A DNA stretch of 64,000 bases from Enterobacter hormaechei subsp. hoffmannii (GCF_001729745.1 NZ_CP017186.1:186001-250000); one strand, 5' to 3'. Shown: positions 10,628 to 21,650, numbered from the stretch's first letter. The notes: generated by a model from the letters alone, not told the origin. Program-made: numbers and translations.

Positions 10628-11389
10628 ATGTCTAAGTCTGATGTTTTTCATCTCGGCCTCACTAAAAACGATTTACAAGGGGCTACGCTTGCTATCGTCC
10701 CTGGCGATCCTGAGCGTGTGGAAAAGATCGCCGCGCTGATGGATAAGCCGGTTAAGCTGGCAGCGCATCGCGAATTCACCACCTGGCGCGCAGAGCTGGA
10801 CGGTAAAGCGGTGATCGTGTGCTCTACCGGTATCGGTGGCCCGTCTACCTCTATCGCCGTTGAAGAGCTGGCACAGCTGGGCATTCGTACTTTCCTGCGC
10901 ATTGGCACCACAGGCGCCATTCAGCCGCACATCAACGTGGGCGACGTGCTGGTTACCACCGCATCCGTGCGTCTGGACGGGGCAAGCCTGCACTTTGCAC
11001 CGATGGAATTCCCGGCAGTGGCTGATTTCGAATGCACCACCGCACTGGTTGAAGCGGCGAAATCCGTGGGCGCCACCACCCATGTGGGCGTCACGGCATC
11101 ATCCGATACCTTCTACCCGGGCCAGGAGCGTTACGACACCTTCTCTGGTCGCGTGGTGAGCCGTTTCAAAGGCTCAATGGAAGAGTGGCAGTCGATGGGC
11201 GTCATGAACTACGAAATGGAATCTGCGACGCTGCTGACCATGTGCGCAAGCCAGGGTCTGCGTGCCGGTATGGTGGCGGGCGTTATCGTCAACCGTACCC
11301 AGCAGGAGATCCCGAACGCTGAAACCATGAAGCAGACTGAAAGCCATGCGGTGAAAATCGTGGTTGAAGCGGCGCGCCGTCTGATCTAA
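10628..11389 (+). CDS. udp: Uridine phosphorylase
   Basis: Phosphorolysis of uridine to uracil and ribose-1-phosphate in pyrimidine salvage and catabolism. The 253 residues match E. coli Udp ([19 protein letters not shown]). Family motifs are [12 protein letters not shown] near residue 25, [17 protein letters not shown] (the PNP/UDP family signature, about residues 67-83) and [13 protein letters not shown], which holds the ribose-binding Glu and Met. The ribosome site is AGAGGA at 10615-10620. Expression is probably under CRP and CytR control from the upstream region. Confidence 0.98.
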   Translation: MSKSDVFHLGLTKNDLQGATLAIVPGDPERVEKIAALMDKPVKLAAHREFTTWRAELDGKAVIVCSTGIGGPSTSIAVEELAQLGIRTFLRIGTTGAIQPHINVGDVLVTTASVRLDGASLHFAPMEFPAVADFECTTALVEAAKSVGATTHVGVTASSDTFYPGQERYDTFSGRVVSRFKGSMEEWQSMGVMNYEMESATLLTMCASQGLRAGMVAGVIVNRTQQEIPNAETMKQTESHAVKIVVEAARRLI

Positions 11390-11406
11390 TTCTCTCTTCA
11401 GTGCTA

Positions 11407-11436
11407 AAAGGCCGACATGCTCGGCCTTTCTTTTTT
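11407..11436 (+). terminator. Rho-independent terminator of udp
   Basis: AAAGGCCGA pairs with TCGGCCTTT around a 5-nt loop, followed by C and six T. It lies 17 bp after the udp stop. Confidence 0.88.
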
Positions 11437-11528
11437 GCGTAACGCCTCGCAGGAAAACCCTTTCAAACTGGACGTTCATACAGCACAATTCTATTTTGTG
11501 CGGGTTACACGTGGATGCAGGGGGCATT

Positions 11529-12986
11529 GTGGATATCTCAATCCTGGTTTATGCGGTAGTTGCGCTGGTGAGCGTGGGGATTGGCTGGCTCATTTGCGGC
11601 TACCAACATGCTCAGCAGAAAGCCGATCAGCTGGCAGAGCGCGAAGAGATCGTCGCCGAACTCAGCGCGACGAAACAACAGCTTGCGCTGTGTGACCACT
11701 GGCGCGATGAGTGTGAACTGCTCAATAACGAACTGCGCAATCTTCGCGACATTAACACCTCGCTGGAGGCCGATCTCCGGGAAGTGACCACCCGCCTTGA
11801 ATCCACCCAACTGCACGCCGAAGACAAAATCCGTCAGATGATCAACAGCGAGCAGCGTCTTAGCGAGCAGTTTGAGAACCTCGCGAACCGCATTTTTGAG
11901 CACAGCAATCGCCGCGTGGATGAGCAGAACCGCCAGAGCCTGAACAGCCTTCTGACGCCGCTGCGTGAACAGCTGGACGGCTTTCGCCGTCAGGTGCAGG
12001 ACAGCTTTGGTCAGGAGGCTCGCGAGCGCCACACGCTGGCGCATGAGATCCGTAATCTCCAGCAGCTGAATGCGCAGATGGCTCAGGAGGCGGTTAACCT
12101 GACGCGCGCACTGAAAGGTGATAACAAAGCGCAGGGAAACTGGGGCGAAGTGGTCATGACGCGCGTGCTGGAGGCCTCTGGCCTGCGTGAAGGATACGAA
12201 TACGAAACGCAGGTCAGCATTGAAAACGATGCGCGCTCGCGGATGCAGCCGGATGTCATTGTTCGTCTGCCGCAGGGCAAAGATGTGGTTATCGACGCCA
12301 AAATGACGCTGGTGGCCTATGAGCGCTACTTCAACGCGGAAGATGACTATACCCGCGAAACAGCGTTGCAGGAGCATATCGCCTCCGTGCGTAACCATAT
12401 CCGTCTGCTGGGCAGAAAAGATTATCAACAATTGCCGGGGCTGCGATCGCTGGATTATGTGCTGATGTTCATTCCGGTTGAGCCAGCCTTCCTGCTGGCG
12501 CTCGACAGACAGCCCGAACTGATCACCGAAGCGCTGAAAAATAACATTATGCTGGTCAGCCCCACCACGCTGCTGGTGGCGTTACGTACCATTGCCAACC
12601 TGTGGCGTTATGAGCACCAAAGCCGAAACGCGCAGCAGATTGCCGATCGCGCCAGCAAGCTGTACGACAAAATGCGGCTGTTTGTGGACGATATGTCCTC
12701 GGTGGGGCAAAGCCTGGATCGCGCGCAGGATAACTACCGCCAGGCAATGAAAAAACTCTCCTCCGGGCGCGGCAATTTGCTGGCGCAGGCGGAGGCGTTT
12801 CGCAGCCTGGGGGTGGAAGTTAAACGCGAGATTAATCCGGAACTGGTGGAGCAGGCTACGGCTCAGGACGAAGAGTTTCGTCTGCGTGAAGGCGATGGTG
12901 AGCAAAATAGCCGCAATGAAGACAATGGGTTAGCGGCGAGTTTATCCCCCGAAGCGCAGTCGGCGCGTTTCTTTCACGGTGGTTGA
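11529..12986 (+). CDS. rmuC: DNA recombination protein RmuC
   Basis: Membrane-anchored coiled-coil protein with a restriction-endonuclease-like fold; loss affects inversion at short inverted repeats in E. coli. The GTG at 11529 starts MDISILVYAVVALVSVGIGW, aligning with the E. coli N-terminus, and gives 485 residues; an upstream start at 11496 would add unconserved sequence. There is one N-terminal membrane helix (residues 4-22), a long coiled coil to about residue 190, then the RmuC domain with QGNWGEVVMTRVLEASGLR and KDVVIDAKMTLVAYERYF, which carries the nuclease-fold D-x-K. The C-terminal 30 residues are polar and variable. Confidence 0.94.
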   Translation: MDISILVYAVVALVSVGIGWLICGYQHAQQKADQLAEREEIVAELSATKQQLALCDHWRDECELLNNELRNLRDINTSLEADLREVTTRLESTQLHAEDKIRQMINSEQRLSEQFENLANRIFEHSNRRVDEQNRQSLNSLLTPLREQLDGFRRQVQDSFGQEARERHTLAHEIRNLQQLNAQMAQEAVNLTRALKGDNKAQGNWGEVVMTRVLEASGLREGYEYETQVSIENDARSRMQPDVIVRLPQGKDVVIDAKMTLVAYERYFNAEDDYTRETALQEHIASVRNHIRLLGRKDYQQLPGLRSLDYVLMFIPVEPAFLLALDRQPELITEALKNNIMLVSPTTLLVALRTIANLWRYEHQSRNAQQIADRASKLYDKMRLFVDDMSSVGQSLDRAQDNYRQAMKKLSSGRGNLLAQAEAFRSLGVEVKREINPELVEQATAQDEEFRLREGDGEQNSRNEDNGLAASLSPEAQSARFFHGG

Positions 12987-13052
12987 AACGTAGGGCAAAT
13001 GCGCCCAATCTGTTACACTTCACGAACATTTGACTGATTAGCAGGCTCTGAG

Positions 13053-13808
13053 ATGGTTGACGATTCACAAGACACAACGCACTTTGGCTTTCAGACTGTC
13101 GCCAAAGCGCAGAAAGCTGACATGGTGGCCCACGTATTTCATTCCGTGGCGGCGAAGTACGATGTGATGAATGATTTGATGTCGTTTGGCATTCATCGCT
13201 TGTGGAAGCGCTTCACTATTGATTGCAGCGGCGTGCGCCGTGGACAAAAGGTACTGGATTTAGCCGGCGGCACAGGGGATCTGACCGCTAAATTCTCCCG
13301 TCTGGTTGGCGAAACCGGTCGCGTGGTGCTGGCAGATATCAACGACTCCATGCTGAAAATGGGACGCGAAAAGCTGCGTAACATCGGCGTGGTAGGCAAC
13401 GTTGAATATGTTCAGGCCAACGCCGAAGCGCTGCCGTTCCCGGACAATACGTTCGACTGCATCACCATCTCCTTCGGCCTGCGTAACGTGACCGATAAAG
13501 ATAAAGCGCTGCGCTCTATGTACCGCGTGCTGAAGCCGGGCGGCCGACTGCTGGTACTCGAGTTTTCTAAACCGATTATCGACCCGCTGAGCAAAGCTTA
13601 CGATGCCTATTCCTTCCACGTTCTGCCGCGCATCGGCGAGCTGGTGGCAAACGATGCAGAAAGTTACCGTTATCTGGCCGAATCCATCCGAATGCACCCG
13701 GATCAGGACACGCTGAAAGCGATGATGCAGGATGCGGAGTTTGAAAACGTGGAATACTTCAATATGACGGCGGGTGTCGTCGCGCTGCATCGTGGTTACA
13801 AGTTCTGA
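13053..13808 (+). CDS. ubiE: Ubiquinone/menaquinone C-methyltransferase UbiE
   Basis: SAM-dependent C-methyltransferase acting on 2-polyprenyl-6-methoxy-benzoquinol and on demethylmenaquinol. It has 251 residues, the E. coli length. The SAM-binding motif [15 protein letters not shown] sits near residue 66, and the two UbiE/COQ5 signatures are [18 protein letters not shown] (about residues 32-49) and [14 protein letters not shown]. First gene of the ubiE-ubiJ-ubiB cluster, 13 bp before ubiJ. Confidence 0.98.
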   Translation: MVDDSQDTTHFGFQTVAKAQKADMVAHVFHSVAAKYDVMNDLMSFGIHRLWKRFTIDCSGVRRGQKVLDLAGGTGDLTAKFSRLVGETGRVVLADINDSMLKMGREKLRNIGVVGNVEYVQANAEALPFPDNTFDCITISFGLRNVTDKDKALRSMYRVLKPGGRLLVLEFSKPIIDPLSKAYDAYSFHVLPRIGELVANDAESYRYLAESIRMHPDQDTLKAMMQDAEFENVEYFNMTAGVVALHRGYKF

Positions 13809-13821
13809 GTGGAGGTTTCCC

Positions 13822-14427
13822 GTGCCCATTAAACCCTTAGTCACCGCAGGCATCGAGAATGTACTGAATGCCTTTCTGTATCGCGCCCCGGCGCTGAAAA
13901 CCGCACGTCAGCGGCTTAACGGAAAGGTGCTGCGTATCGTTTTAAAAGAGTTCTCGACGCCGCTTGTGCTGGTCTTCAGCGAACGCCAGCTTGACGTTCT
14001 GGGGGAGTGGGAAGGCGAGGCTGACTGCTCGGTGATTACGCACATGAGCGTATTGCCAAAACTGCGTGACCGTCAGCAGATGACGGCGCTTATTCGCAGC
14101 GGTGAGCTGGAGGTCGAGGGCGATATTCAGGTGGTACAGAACTTCGTTGCACTCAGCGATCAGGCTGAATTTGACCCCGCGGAACTGCTGGCGCCCTATA
14201 TCGGCGACATCGCGGCTGAAGGGATAAGCAAAACGCTGCGCACGGGTTCCACTTTCCTGCGTAAAGGCCTGCTCCGTCAACAGCGCTATGCTGCCGAGGT
14301 GCTGACCGAAGAGTGGCGTATGGCGCCTGGGCCTTTAGAAGTCGCCTGGTTTGCAGAAGAGACCGCGGCAGTTGAGCGCGCAGTTGATGCGTTAACCAAA
14401 CGGCTGGAAAAACTGGAGGGCAAATGA
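13822..14427 (+). CDS. ubiJ: Ubiquinone biosynthesis accessory factor UbiJ (SCP2 domain)
   Basis: Non-catalytic lipid-binding protein that with UbiK organises the soluble Ubi complex. The GTG at 13822 with GGAGG 9 bp upstream gives 201 residues, the E. coli length, starting [20 protein letters not shown]. An SCP2-like sterol-carrier fold spans about residues 15-115 and a C-terminal coiled coil ([20 protein letters not shown]) is probably the UbiK contact. The stop overlaps the ubiB start in ATGA, indicating translational coupling. In E. coli the sRNA EsrE lies within the 3' half of this gene; I did not test that here. Confidence 0.94.
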   Translation: MPIKPLVTAGIENVLNAFLYRAPALKTARQRLNGKVLRIVLKEFSTPLVLVFSERQLDVLGEWEGEADCSVITHMSVLPKLRDRQQMTALIRSGELEVEGDIQVVQNFVALSDQAEFDPAELLAPYIGDIAAEGISKTLRTGSTFLRKGLLRQQRYAAEVLTEEWRMAPGPLEVAWFAEETAAVERAVDALTKRLEKLEGK

Positions 14428-16064
14428 CGCCTGGTGAAATTCGGCGCCTCTATTTTATCGTTCGCACCTTTTTGAGCTACGGGCTCGACGAGCTTATCCC
14501 CAGAATGCGTATCACCCTGCCGCTTCGGCTTTGGCGTCGCACGCTGTTCTGGATGCCGAATCGCCATAAGGATCAGGAGCTGGGCGCACGCCTGCGTCTT
14601 GCGTTGCAGGAGCTGGGACCGGTCTGGATCAAGTTTGGGCAGATGCTCTCAACGCGTCGCGACCTTTTCCCGCCGCAGATTGCCGATCAGCTCGCGCTAT
14701 TGCAGGACCGCGTCGCTCCGTTTGACGGAGAGAGAGCGAAGAAACAAATCGAAGAAGCGATGGGCAATATCCCCATCGAGACCTGGTTTGATGATTTCGA
14801 CATTCAGCCTCTGGCCTCTGCCTCTATTGCGCAGGTTCACACCGCGCGCCTGAAGGAGAATGGCAAAGAGGTGGTCATTAAGGTGATTCGCCCGGATATC
14901 CTGCCGGTTATCAGAGCGGACATGAAGCTGATCTATCGCCTGGCTCGCTGGGTGCCGCGTCTGCTGCCGGATGGCCGCCGTCTGCGTCCGCTGGAAGTGG
15001 TACGGGAATACGAAAAAACGCTCATCGATGAACTTAACCTGCTGCGTGAATCGGCGAACGCCATTCAGCTGCGTCGAAACTTTGAAGACAGCCCGATGCT
15101 GTATGTTCCTGAAGTCTATTCTGACTATTGCAGTCAGAACATGATGGTGATGGAACGTATCTACGGCATCCCGGTCTCGGACGTGGTAGCGCTGGAAAAA
15201 CAGGGCACCAACATGAAGCTGCTGGCCGAGCGCGGCGTGCAGGTCTTCTTTACTCAGGTTTTCCGCGACAGCTTCTTCCATGCTGACATGCATCCGGGCA
15301 ACATTTTCGTCAGCTATGAGCACCCGGAAGACCCGAAATACATCGGCATCGACTGCGGTATTGTCGGCTCGCTGAATAAAGAGGATAAGCGTTATCTCGC
15401 CGAGAACTTTATCGCTTTCTTCAATCGCGACTACCGTAAGGTGGCCGAACTGCACGTGGATTCAGGCTGGGTTCCGCCAGATACCAACGTGGAAGAGTTT
15501 GAATTTGCGATCCGTACCGTCTGTGAGCCAATTTTTGAAAAGCCGCTCTCAGAGATCTCTTTCGGGCATGTTCTGCTCAACCTGTTCAACACCGCACGCC
15601 GTTTTAATATGGAAGTGCAGCCACAATTAGTTTTACTTCAGAAAACATTACTTTACGTTGAGGGCGTAGGCCGCCAGCTCTATCCTCAGTTAGACTTGTG
15701 GAAAACCGCGAAACCGTTCCTCGAATCCTGGATTAAGGATCAGGTCGGTATTCCAGCCCTGGTTCGCTCGCTTAAAGAGAAAGGCCCGTTCTGGATTGAA
15801 AAAATGCCAGAAATTCCTGAACTGGTTTACGACAGTTTGCGTCAGAGCAAGAACCTTCAGCACAGCATGGATAAAATCGCGCACGAGCTTCAATCCAGTC
15901 GCGTGCGTCAGGGGCAGTCCCGCTATCTCTTCGGAATTGGCGCGACGCTGCTGATAAGCGGCACGTTGCTGTTGATCAATCGTCCGGACTGGGAAATGAT
16001 GCCAGCCTGGATTATGGCTGCCGGTGTGGTTGTCTGGCTTGCTGGCTGGCAAAAAACACGCTGA
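14424..16064 (+). CDS. ubiB: Atypical kinase/ATPase UbiB for ubiquinone synthesis
   Basis: ADCK/ABC1-family protein-kinase-like ATPase that assists the ubiquinone hydroxylation/methylation complex. The 546 residues match E. coli. The family KxGQ motif is [11 protein letters not shown] (about residues 69-79), the glycine-loop region is alanine-rich ([13 protein letters not shown]), and the catalytic loop [10 protein letters not shown] and [10 protein letters not shown] (the DFG equivalent) are present. Two C-terminal membrane helices follow (about 498-518 and 523-541). The start overlaps the ubiJ stop by 4 bp. Confidence 0.97.
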   Translation: MTPGEIRRLYFIVRTFLSYGLDELIPRMRITLPLRLWRRTLFWMPNRHKDQELGARLRLALQELGPVWIKFGQMLSTRRDLFPPQIADQLALLQDRVAPFDGERAKKQIEEAMGNIPIETWFDDFDIQPLASASIAQVHTARLKENGKEVVIKVIRPDILPVIRADMKLIYRLARWVPRLLPDGRRLRPLEVVREYEKTLIDELNLLRESANAIQLRRNFEDSPMLYVPEVYSDYCSQNMMVMERIYGIPVSDVVALEKQGTNMKLLAERGVQVFFTQVFRDSFFHADMHPGNIFVSYEHPEDPKYIGIDCGIVGSLNKEDKRYLAENFIAFFNRDYRKVAELHVDSGWVPPDTNVEEFEFAIRTVCEPIFEKPLSEISFGHVLLNLFNTARRFNMEVQPQLVLLQKTLLYVEGVGRQLYPQLDLWKTAKPFLESWIKDQVGIPALVRSLKEKGPFWIEKMPEIPELVYDSLRQSKNLQHSMDKIAHELQSSRVRQGQSRYLFGIGATLLISGTLLLINRPDWEMMPAWIMAAGVVVWLAGWQKTR

Positions 16065-16140
16065 ATTAGCGTCGCTATCGAGGGATTGCATACGTATAAT
16101 GCGATCTGACTAATTAATCATCTATCACTGGGGAACACGC

Positions 16141-16395
16141 ATGGGTGGTATCAGTATCTGGCAGTTAGTGATCATTGCCGTCATCGTTGTGCTGCTGTTC
16201 GGCACGAAAAAACTCGGATCAATTGGTTCCGACCTGGGCGCGTCAATCAAAGGCTTCAAGAAAGCCATGAGCGATGATGAGAATAAGCAGGAAAAAAGCG
16301 GTCAGGACGCTGATTTTACCGCTAAATCTATCGCCGATAAGCAGGACGAAGCCAAAAAGGAAGAGGCCAAACGTCACGATAAAGAGCAGGTGTAA
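16141..16395 (+). CDS. tatA: Twin-arginine translocase pore subunit TatA
   Basis: Oligomeric pore-forming subunit for export of folded proteins with twin-arginine signals. It has 84 residues with one N-terminal helix ([16 protein letters not shown], about 6-21), the [24 protein letters not shown] amphipathic region held here as FGTKKL plus a lysine-rich continuation, and an acidic/basic tail. It begins the tatABCD cluster; tatB starts 3 bp after its stop. Confidence 0.96.
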   Translation: MGGISIWQLVIIAVIVVLLFGTKKLGSIGSDLGASIKGFKKAMSDDENKQEKSGQDADFTAKSIADKQDEAKKEEAKRHDKEQV

Positions 16396-16398
16396 TTC

Positions 16399-16941
16399 GT
16401 GTTCGACATAGGTTTTGGTGAGTTACTGCTGGTCTTTGTGATTGGTTTGATTGTGCTGGGGCCGCAGCGTTTACCCGTTGCGGTAAAAACTGTCGTGGGC
16501 TGGGTGCGTGCGCTCCGTTCGCTGGCAACGACCGTGCAGAACGAGCTGGCGCAGGAACTGAAGCTTCAGGAATTTCAGGACAGCCTGAAAAAGGTTGAAA
16601 AGGCGAGCATGGATAACCTGACGCCGGAGCTGAAAGCATCCATGGATGAGTTGCGCGAAGCGGCTGAATCCATGAAGCGCTCATACAGCGTTAACGATCC
16701 TGAGAAGGCGAGTGATGAAGCAAACACCATCCATAATCCGGTGGTGAAGGGCAGCGAAGAGCAGCGCGAGGGTGTGACGCCTTCCAGCGCGGAGCATCAG
16801 GCTGCTTCGCCAGAGCAATCGCCGCAGAAGCCCGAAGTGAAAAAGCAGGTGCCGCCGGAAGAGCCCGTGGTCAAAACGGCTGAGGTAAAACCCGCCGCGC
16901 CCGTTTCCGAATCATCCCCCTCGTCGAGTGATAAAGCGTAA
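16399..16941 (+). CDS. tatB: Twin-arginine translocase subunit TatB
   Basis: Binds twin-arginine signal peptides together with TatC. The GTG start at 16399 lies 3 bp after tatA. It has 180 residues, slightly longer than the E. coli protein. The N-terminal helix has the conserved glutamate ([20 protein letters not shown], Glu8) and [10 protein letters not shown]. The C-terminal half is proline/glutamate-rich and low complexity ([20 protein letters not shown]), as usual for TatB. Confidence 0.95.
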   Translation: MFDIGFGELLLVFVIGLIVLGPQRLPVAVKTVVGWVRALRSLATTVQNELAQELKLQEFQDSLKKVEKASMDNLTPELKASMDELREAAESMKRSYSVNDPEKASDEANTIHNPVVKGSEEQREGVTPSSAEHQAASPEQSPQKPEVKKQVPPEEPVVKTAEVKPAAPVSESSPSSSDKA

Positions 16942-16943
16942 AC

Positions 16944-17714
16944 ATGGCAGTAGATGATACTCAACCGCTGATTACGCACCTCATTGAGCTGCGTAAGCGT
17001 CTGTTAAACTGCATTATTGCGGTTTTCCTCATTTTTTTATGTCTGGTCTATTTTGCCAACGATATCTATCAGGTGGTTTCCGCACCGCTGATTAAGCAGA
17101 TGCCGCTGGGCGCAACGATGATTGCAACGGACGTTGCCTCGCCGTTCTTTACCCCGATCAAGCTGACCTTCTGGGTGTCGTTGATTGCCTCTGCGCCGGT
17201 CATTTTGTATCAGGTCTGGGCATTTGTGGCACCCGCGCTGTACAGGCATGAACGCAAGCTGGTTATTCCGCTGCTGGTGTCCAGTTCGCTGCTGTTTTAT
17301 ATCGGTATGGCGTTCGCCTACTTCGTTGTCTTCCCGCTGGCCTTCGGCTTCCTGACGCATACCGCGCCGGAAGGGGTACAGGTGTCGACGGACATCGCCA
17401 GCTACCTCAGCTTCGTTATGGCGCTGTTTATGGCCTTTGGTGTCGCCTTCGAGGTGCCCGTCGCGATTGTCCTGCTCTGCTGGGTGGGGGTGACCACGCC
17501 TGACGATCTGCGTAAGAAGCGCCCGTACATCCTGGTGGGGGCATTTGTCGTAGGTATGCTGTTAACGCCACCGGACGTCTTCTCGCAAACCTTACTGGCG
17601 ATACCCATGTACTGCCTGTTTGAAGTCGGCGTATTCTTCGCTCGTTTCTACGTCGGAAAGGGGCGTACCCGGGACGAAGAAGACGAGCCGTCTGAAGAGA
17701 CCACTAAAGAATAA
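16944..17714 (+). CDS. tatC: Twin-arginine translocase receptor subunit TatC
   Basis: Six-helix inner-membrane receptor for twin-arginine signal peptides. It has 256 residues. The cytoplasmic N-terminus reads [19 protein letters not shown], which contains the conserved HLxELRKR signal-peptide contact. The segments [20 protein letters not shown] and [15 protein letters not shown] match the family. It starts 2 bp after tatB, and a short hairpin follows its stop. Confidence 0.97.
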   Translation: MAVDDTQPLITHLIELRKRLLNCIIAVFLIFLCLVYFANDIYQVVSAPLIKQMPLGATMIATDVASPFFTPIKLTFWVSLIASAPVILYQVWAFVAPALYRHERKLVIPLLVSSSLLFYIGMAFAYFVVFPLAFGFLTHTAPEGVQVSTDIASYLSFVMALFMAFGVAFEVPVAIVLLCWVGVTTPDDLRKKRPYILVGAFVVGMLLTPPDVFSQTLLAIPMYCLFEVGVFFARFYVGKGRTRDEEDEPSEETTKE

Positions 17715-17718
17715 AACC

Positions 17719-17738
17719 AACCGCCCGTCAGGGCGGTT
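17719..17738 (+). terminator. Hairpin between tatC and tatD
   Basis: AACCGCCC pairs with GGGCGGTT around a GTCA loop, 5 bp after the tatC stop. Only a weak T-tract follows, so it may be a partial terminator or a processing stop that lowers tatD expression relative to tatABC. Confidence 0.6.
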
Positions 17739-17755
17739 GTCATATGGGGATACGT

Positions 17756-18538
17756 ATGTTTGATATCGGGCTTAACCTGACCAGCGCCCAGTTTGCGAAA
17801 GACCGCGATGAGGTGGTGGCGCGCGCCTTTGCCGCCGGCGTGAACGGGCTGTTACTGACGGGAACGAACCTGTATGACAGCGAGCAGGCACAGCTGCTGG
17901 CGCAACGCTATCAACACTGCTGGTCCACCGCAGGCGTGCATCCTCATGACAGCAGCCAGTGGACGCATGAAAGCGCTGAGGCGCTTCATCGTCTGGCGGC
18001 TACGCCAGAAGTGGTTGCCATTGGCGAATGCGGGCTTGATTTCAACCGTAATTTCTCGACGCCTGAAGAGCAGGAGAAGGCATTTACCGCCCAGCTCGCG
18101 CTGGCTGCAGAGCTGGGGATGCCGGTGTTTATGCACTGTCGCGATGCGCATGAACGTTTTCTGGCGCTACTGGACCCCTGGCTGGAGAAACTGCCAGGCG
18201 CGGTGTTGCACTGCTTTACGGGCTCCCGTCAGGAAGCGCTGGATTGCCTGAACCGAGGGCTTTACTTGGGTATCACGGGCTGGGTGTGCGATGAGCGTCG
18301 TGGGCTGGAGCTGCGCGAGCTGTTATCCGTAATCCCGGCCGAGCGTTTGTTGCTGGAAACGGATGCGCCGTATCTGTTGCCCCGGGATATGCAGCCCAAA
18401 CCGGCATCACGACGTAACGAACCGGCTTATCTGGGACACATTGCTGAGCGAGTGGCGTACTGGCGCGGGGAAGATGCGCAGTGGCTGGCAGCCCAAACCG
18501 ATGACAACGTGCGTCGTCTGTTCGGCGTGCAGTTCTAA
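17756..18538 (+). CDS. tatD: 3'-5' DNase/exonuclease TatD
   Basis: Magnesium-dependent TIM-barrel nuclease of the amidohydrolase superfamily, linked to DNA repair and DNA degradation; it is not needed for Tat export. The ATG at 17756 with GGGGAT just upstream gives 260 residues and the family start [10 protein letters not shown]; an ATG four codons earlier is less likely. Metal ligands are seen in [32 protein letters not shown] and LLETDAPYL. It overlaps the end of rfaH by 4 bp tail to tail. Confidence 0.95.
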   Translation: MFDIGLNLTSAQFAKDRDEVVARAFAAGVNGLLLTGTNLYDSEQAQLLAQRYQHCWSTAGVHPHDSSQWTHESAEALHRLAATPEVVAIGECGLDFNRNFSTPEEQEKAFTAQLALAAELGMPVFMHCRDAHERFLALLDPWLEKLPGAVLHCFTGSRQEALDCLNRGLYLGITGWVCDERRGLELRELLSVIPAERLLLETDAPYLLPRDMQPKPASRRNEPAYLGHIAERVAYWRGEDAQWLAAQTDDNVRRLFGVQF

Positions 18539-19026
18539 ACTTTGCGGAAATCGGTGTTTTTAACGCTTTGCAACACCTCTTTGTTCAGCAGGTTGAGCAG
18601 CAGCATAGAACGCGCTTCACCGTCTGGTTCAGCGAAGATGGCCTGTAACCCTTCAAAAGCGCCTTCGGTGATCACCACGCTGTCCCCGGCATAAGGGGTT
18701 TCCGGATCGGTAATATCTTCAGGCTGCTGGTAGACAGAGAGCTGATGAATAACCGATGACGGTACTCTTGCCGGATGGGCGCCAAAACGTACAAAATGGC
18801 TGACGCCGCGCGTGGCGCTGATCGTCGTGGTGTGGATCACTTCGGGGTCGAACTCAACGAACAGATAGTTCGGGAACAGAGGCTCACTGACGGTCGTGCG
18901 TTTTCCACGCTGCATTTTTTCAAGCGTGATCACGGGCGTCAGGCAGTTAACAGACTGACGTTCAAGATGTTCCTGTGCGCGCTGAAGTTGCCCGCGTTTG
19001 CAATACAGTAAATACCAGGCCTGCAT
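18535..19026 (-). CDS. rfaH: Transcription antiterminator RfaH
   Basis: NusG-family operon-specific antiterminator recruited at ops sites for long operons such as LPS and capsule. The start at 19026 gives 163 residues ([20 protein letters not shown]), matching the E. coli start; an upstream extension of 11 residues is not conserved. The NGN domain covers about residues 1-100 and the C-terminal KOW domain ends [13 protein letters not shown]. In E. coli this domain switches between an alpha-helical and a beta fold. No ops element was seen in this window, so its targets lie elsewhere. Confidence 0.96.
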   Translation of the reverse strand: MQAWYLLYCKRGQLQRAQEHLERQSVNCLTPVITLEKMQRGKRTTVSEPLFPNYLFVEFDPEVIHTTTISATRGVSHFVRFGAHPARVPSSVIHQLSVYQQPEDITDPETPYAGDSVVITEGAFEGLQAIFAEPDGEARSMLLLNLLNKEVLQSVKNTDFRKV

Positions 19027-19195
19027 AATCACTCTTCCCATTGTTCGGGGCGCAAGCATACCAAAACCCTGGCGGGATCGCTAAGGTGATTATAATGGCG
19101 AAAAAGAGAGTAAGTCGTGGAAGTTCACGCTAATTTAACAAAATTACAGCATCACGCGGTCTTACGCCGTATAATGAAGCGCTTACAGAGAGGCC

Positions 19196-20692
19196 ATGAT
19201 TAACTGCATGAAATACCACGATCTACGCGACTTCCTGGCGCTGCTGGAAAAGCAGGGCGAACTCAAACGCATTACGCTTCCTGTTGATCCGTATCTGGAA
19301 ATGACAGAAATCGCTGACCGCACCCTGCGCGCGGGCGGCCCGGCGTTGCTGTTTGAAAACCCAAAAGGCTACGCTATGCCGGTACTGTGCAACCTGTTTG
19401 GCACACCTCGCCGCGTGGCGATGGGCATGGGGCAGGAAGATGTCACGGCGCTGCGTGAAGTGGGCAAACTGCTGGCCTTTCTGAAAGAGCCGGAGCCGCC
19501 AAAAGGGTTCCGCGACCTGTTCGACAAGCTGCCGCAGTTTAAGCAGGTGTTGAATATGCCCACCAAACGCCTGCGCGGCGCGCCATGCCAGCAAAAAGTG
19601 CTGGAAGGCGATGCAGTTGATCTGACCAAAATTCCCATCATGCAGTGCTGGCCTGAAGATGCCGCACCGCTGATTACCTGGGGCCTCACCGTGACGCGTG
19701 GGCCGCATAAAGAGCGTCAAAACCTCGGCATTTATCGCCAGCAGCTGATTGGCAAAAACAAGCTCATCATGCGCTGGTTGTCCCATCGCGGCGGGGCGCT
19801 GGATTTCCAGGAGTGGTGCGCGGCCCATCCGGGCGAACGCTTCCCGGTTTCCGTCGCGCTGGGTGCCGATCCGGCAACCATTCTGGGCGCGGTGACGCCT
19901 GTTCCTGATACGCTGTCTGAATATGCCTTTGCAGGGCTGCTGCGCGGCACCAAAACCGAAGTGGTGAAGTGCATCTCCAATGACCTGGAAGTGCCAGCCA
20001 GCGCAGAGATCGTGCTGGAAGGTTACATTGAACAGGGCGAGCTGGCACCCGAAGGACCGTACGGCGACCACACCGGCTATTACAACGAAGTGGATAACTT
20101 CCCGGTATTCACCGTCACGCACATTACCCAGCGTGAAGATGCCATCTATCACTCTACCTACACCGGCCGTCCACCGGATGAACCGGCGGTACTTGGCGTG
20201 GCGCTGAACGAAGTGTTCGTGCCGATCCTGCAAAAGCAGTTCCCGGAAATTGTTGATTTTTATCTGCCGCCGGAAGGGTGTTCGTATCGCCTGGCGGTGG
20301 TGACGATGAAGAAGCAGTATGCCGGTCACGCTAAGCGCGTGATGATGGGCGTATGGTCTTTCCTGCGCCAGTTTATGTATACCAAGTTTGTGATTGTCTG
20401 CGATGATGACGTCAATGCCCGCGACTGGAATGACGTCATCTGGGCCATCACCACGCGTATGGATCCGGCGCGTGATACGGTGTTAGTGGAAAACACGCCG
20501 ATTGATTATCTGGACTTTGCCTCGCCGGTTTCCGGCCTTGGTTCAAAAATGGGACTGGATGCCACGAACAAATGGCCTGGCGAAACCGACCGTGAATGGG
20601 GTCGCCCGATCGAAAAAGATCCTGCCGTGACCGCGCGAATTGACGCGATCTGGGACGAGCTGGCCATAATGAATAACGGTAAGGCAGAATAA
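19196..20692 (+). CDS. ubiD: 3-octaprenyl-4-hydroxybenzoate decarboxylase UbiD
   Basis: Prenylated-FMN-dependent decarboxylase of the third step of ubiquinone synthesis. From ATG 19196 it has 498 residues (E. coli 497). A second ATG at 19208 would give 494 and sits at a better distance from the AGAGAGG at about 19187, so the exact start is uncertain. Family segments include [35 protein letters not shown] and [11 protein letters not shown]. Cofactor maturation needs UbiX, which is not in this window. It lies 39 bp before fre. Confidence 0.97.
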   Translation: MINCMKYHDLRDFLALLEKQGELKRITLPVDPYLEMTEIADRTLRAGGPALLFENPKGYAMPVLCNLFGTPRRVAMGMGQEDVTALREVGKLLAFLKEPEPPKGFRDLFDKLPQFKQVLNMPTKRLRGAPCQQKVLEGDAVDLTKIPIMQCWPEDAAPLITWGLTVTRGPHKERQNLGIYRQQLIGKNKLIMRWLSHRGGALDFQEWCAAHPGERFPVSVALGADPATILGAVTPVPDTLSEYAFAGLLRGTKTEVVKCISNDLEVPASAEIVLEGYIEQGELAPEGPYGDHTGYYNEVDNFPVFTVTHITQREDAIYHSTYTGRPPDEPAVLGVALNEVFVPILQKQFPEIVDFYLPPEGCSYRLAVVTMKKQYAGHAKRVMMGVWSFLRQFMYTKFVIVCDDDVNARDWNDVIWAITTRMDPARDTVLVENTPIDYLDFASPVSGLGSKMGLDATNKWPGETDREWGRPIEKDPAVTARIDAIWDELAIMNNGKAE

Positions 20693-20731
20693 GACCGTTT
20701 AGCCCTATAGACTTCCCGACAGAGAGAGCGA

Positions 20732-21433
20732 ATGACAACCTTAAGCTGTAAAGTGACGTCGGTAGATGCTATTACCGACACCGTATATCGCGTCCGTTTG
20801 GTTCCTGAAGCGGCATTCTCATTCCGTGCCGGTCAGTACCTGATGGTCGTGATGGACGAGCGTGATAAGCGTCCTTTCTCTATGGCCTCAACGCCAGCAG
20901 AGAAGGAATTTATTGAGCTGCATATTGGTGCGTCTGAGCTTAACCTGTACGCGATGGCCGTGATGGATCGCATCCTGAAAGAGCGTGAAATCGTGGTCGA
21001 TATTCCTCATGGCGAGGCCTGGCTGCGTGAAGACGAAGACCGTCCGCTGATCCTGATTGCCGGTGGTACAGGCTTCTCCTATGTCCGCTCTATTCTGTTG
21101 ACGGCGCTGGCGCGTAATCCAAATCGCGATATCACCATCTACTGGGGCGGCCGTGAAGAGAAGCACCTTTACGATCTGTCTGAGCTGGAAGCGCTGAGCG
21201 TCAATCATCCAAACCTGCGCATCGAGCCGGTCGTCGAGCAGCCGGAAGAGGGCTGGCGCGGGCGCAGCGGCACGGTGCTGACTGCGGTATTGCAGGATCA
21301 CGGAACGCTGGCCGGGCACGATATCTACATTGCCGGTCGCTTTGAAATGGCGAAAATTGCCCGCGACCTGTTCTGCAACGAGCGTGACGCGCGGGAAGAT
21401 CGTCTGTTTGGCGATGCGTTTGCGTTTATCTGA
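20732..21433 (+). CDS. fre: NAD(P)H-flavin reductase
   Basis: Soluble flavin reductase supplying reduced flavin, including for prenyl-FMN chemistry and ribonucleotide reductase activation. It has 233 residues, the E. coli length. The ferredoxin-reductase fold is shown by RPFSMASTP (flavin binding, about residues 46-54), [16 protein letters not shown] (nucleotide binding, about 106-121) and the C-terminal LFGDAFAFI. It is followed by a strong terminator. In E. coli fadA comes next; here the order breaks. Confidence 0.97.
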   Translation: MTTLSCKVTSVDAITDTVYRVRLVPEAAFSFRAGQYLMVVMDERDKRPFSMASTPAEKEFIELHIGASELNLYAMAVMDRILKEREIVVDIPHGEAWLREDEDRPLILIAGGTGFSYVRSILLTALARNPNRDITIYWGGREEKHLYDLSELEALSVNHPNLRIEPVVEQPEEGWRGRSGTVLTAVLQDHGTLAGHDIYIAGRFEMAKIARDLFCNERDAREDRLFGDAFAFI

Positions 21434-21440
21434 TTGTGAG

Positions 21441-21461
21441 ACCCGCTTCGGCGGGTTTTTT
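21441..21461 (+). terminator. Rho-independent terminator of ubiD-fre
   Basis: ACCCGC pairs with GCGGGT around a TTCG tetraloop, followed by five T. It is 7 bp after the fre stop and marks the last base that follows E. coli order. Confidence 0.93.
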
Positions 21462-21565
21462 ACGCTCGGGCAATAGCGCTGGTGAAAATTTAACCTTGAA
21501 ATGGGCGGCGCATTGCCGTTATTCTTGTTCCCGTTAAATTTCGCCCTCAGGAGCGCCCCCCAAAA

Positions 21566-21583
21566 ATGAACAAACACGACTGA
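21566..21583 (+). other. Possible five-codon leader ORF upstream of the ABC-F gene
   Basis: ATG-AAC-AAA-CAC-GAC-TGA encodes MNKHD, with AGGAG about 12 bp upstream. Its TGA overlaps another ATG (TGATGA, 21583), which opens a 51-codon frame running into the ABC-F gene in a different frame. Short leader ORFs control several antibiotic-resistance ABC-F genes, so this could be regulatory. It could also be chance. Confidence 0.3.
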
Positions 21584-21650
21584 TGAATTTCGATCCTTGC
21601 TCAACGCATCGCGTCGGCAGGGGATGTTTTGATTTCATTCAGGAGTGCTT

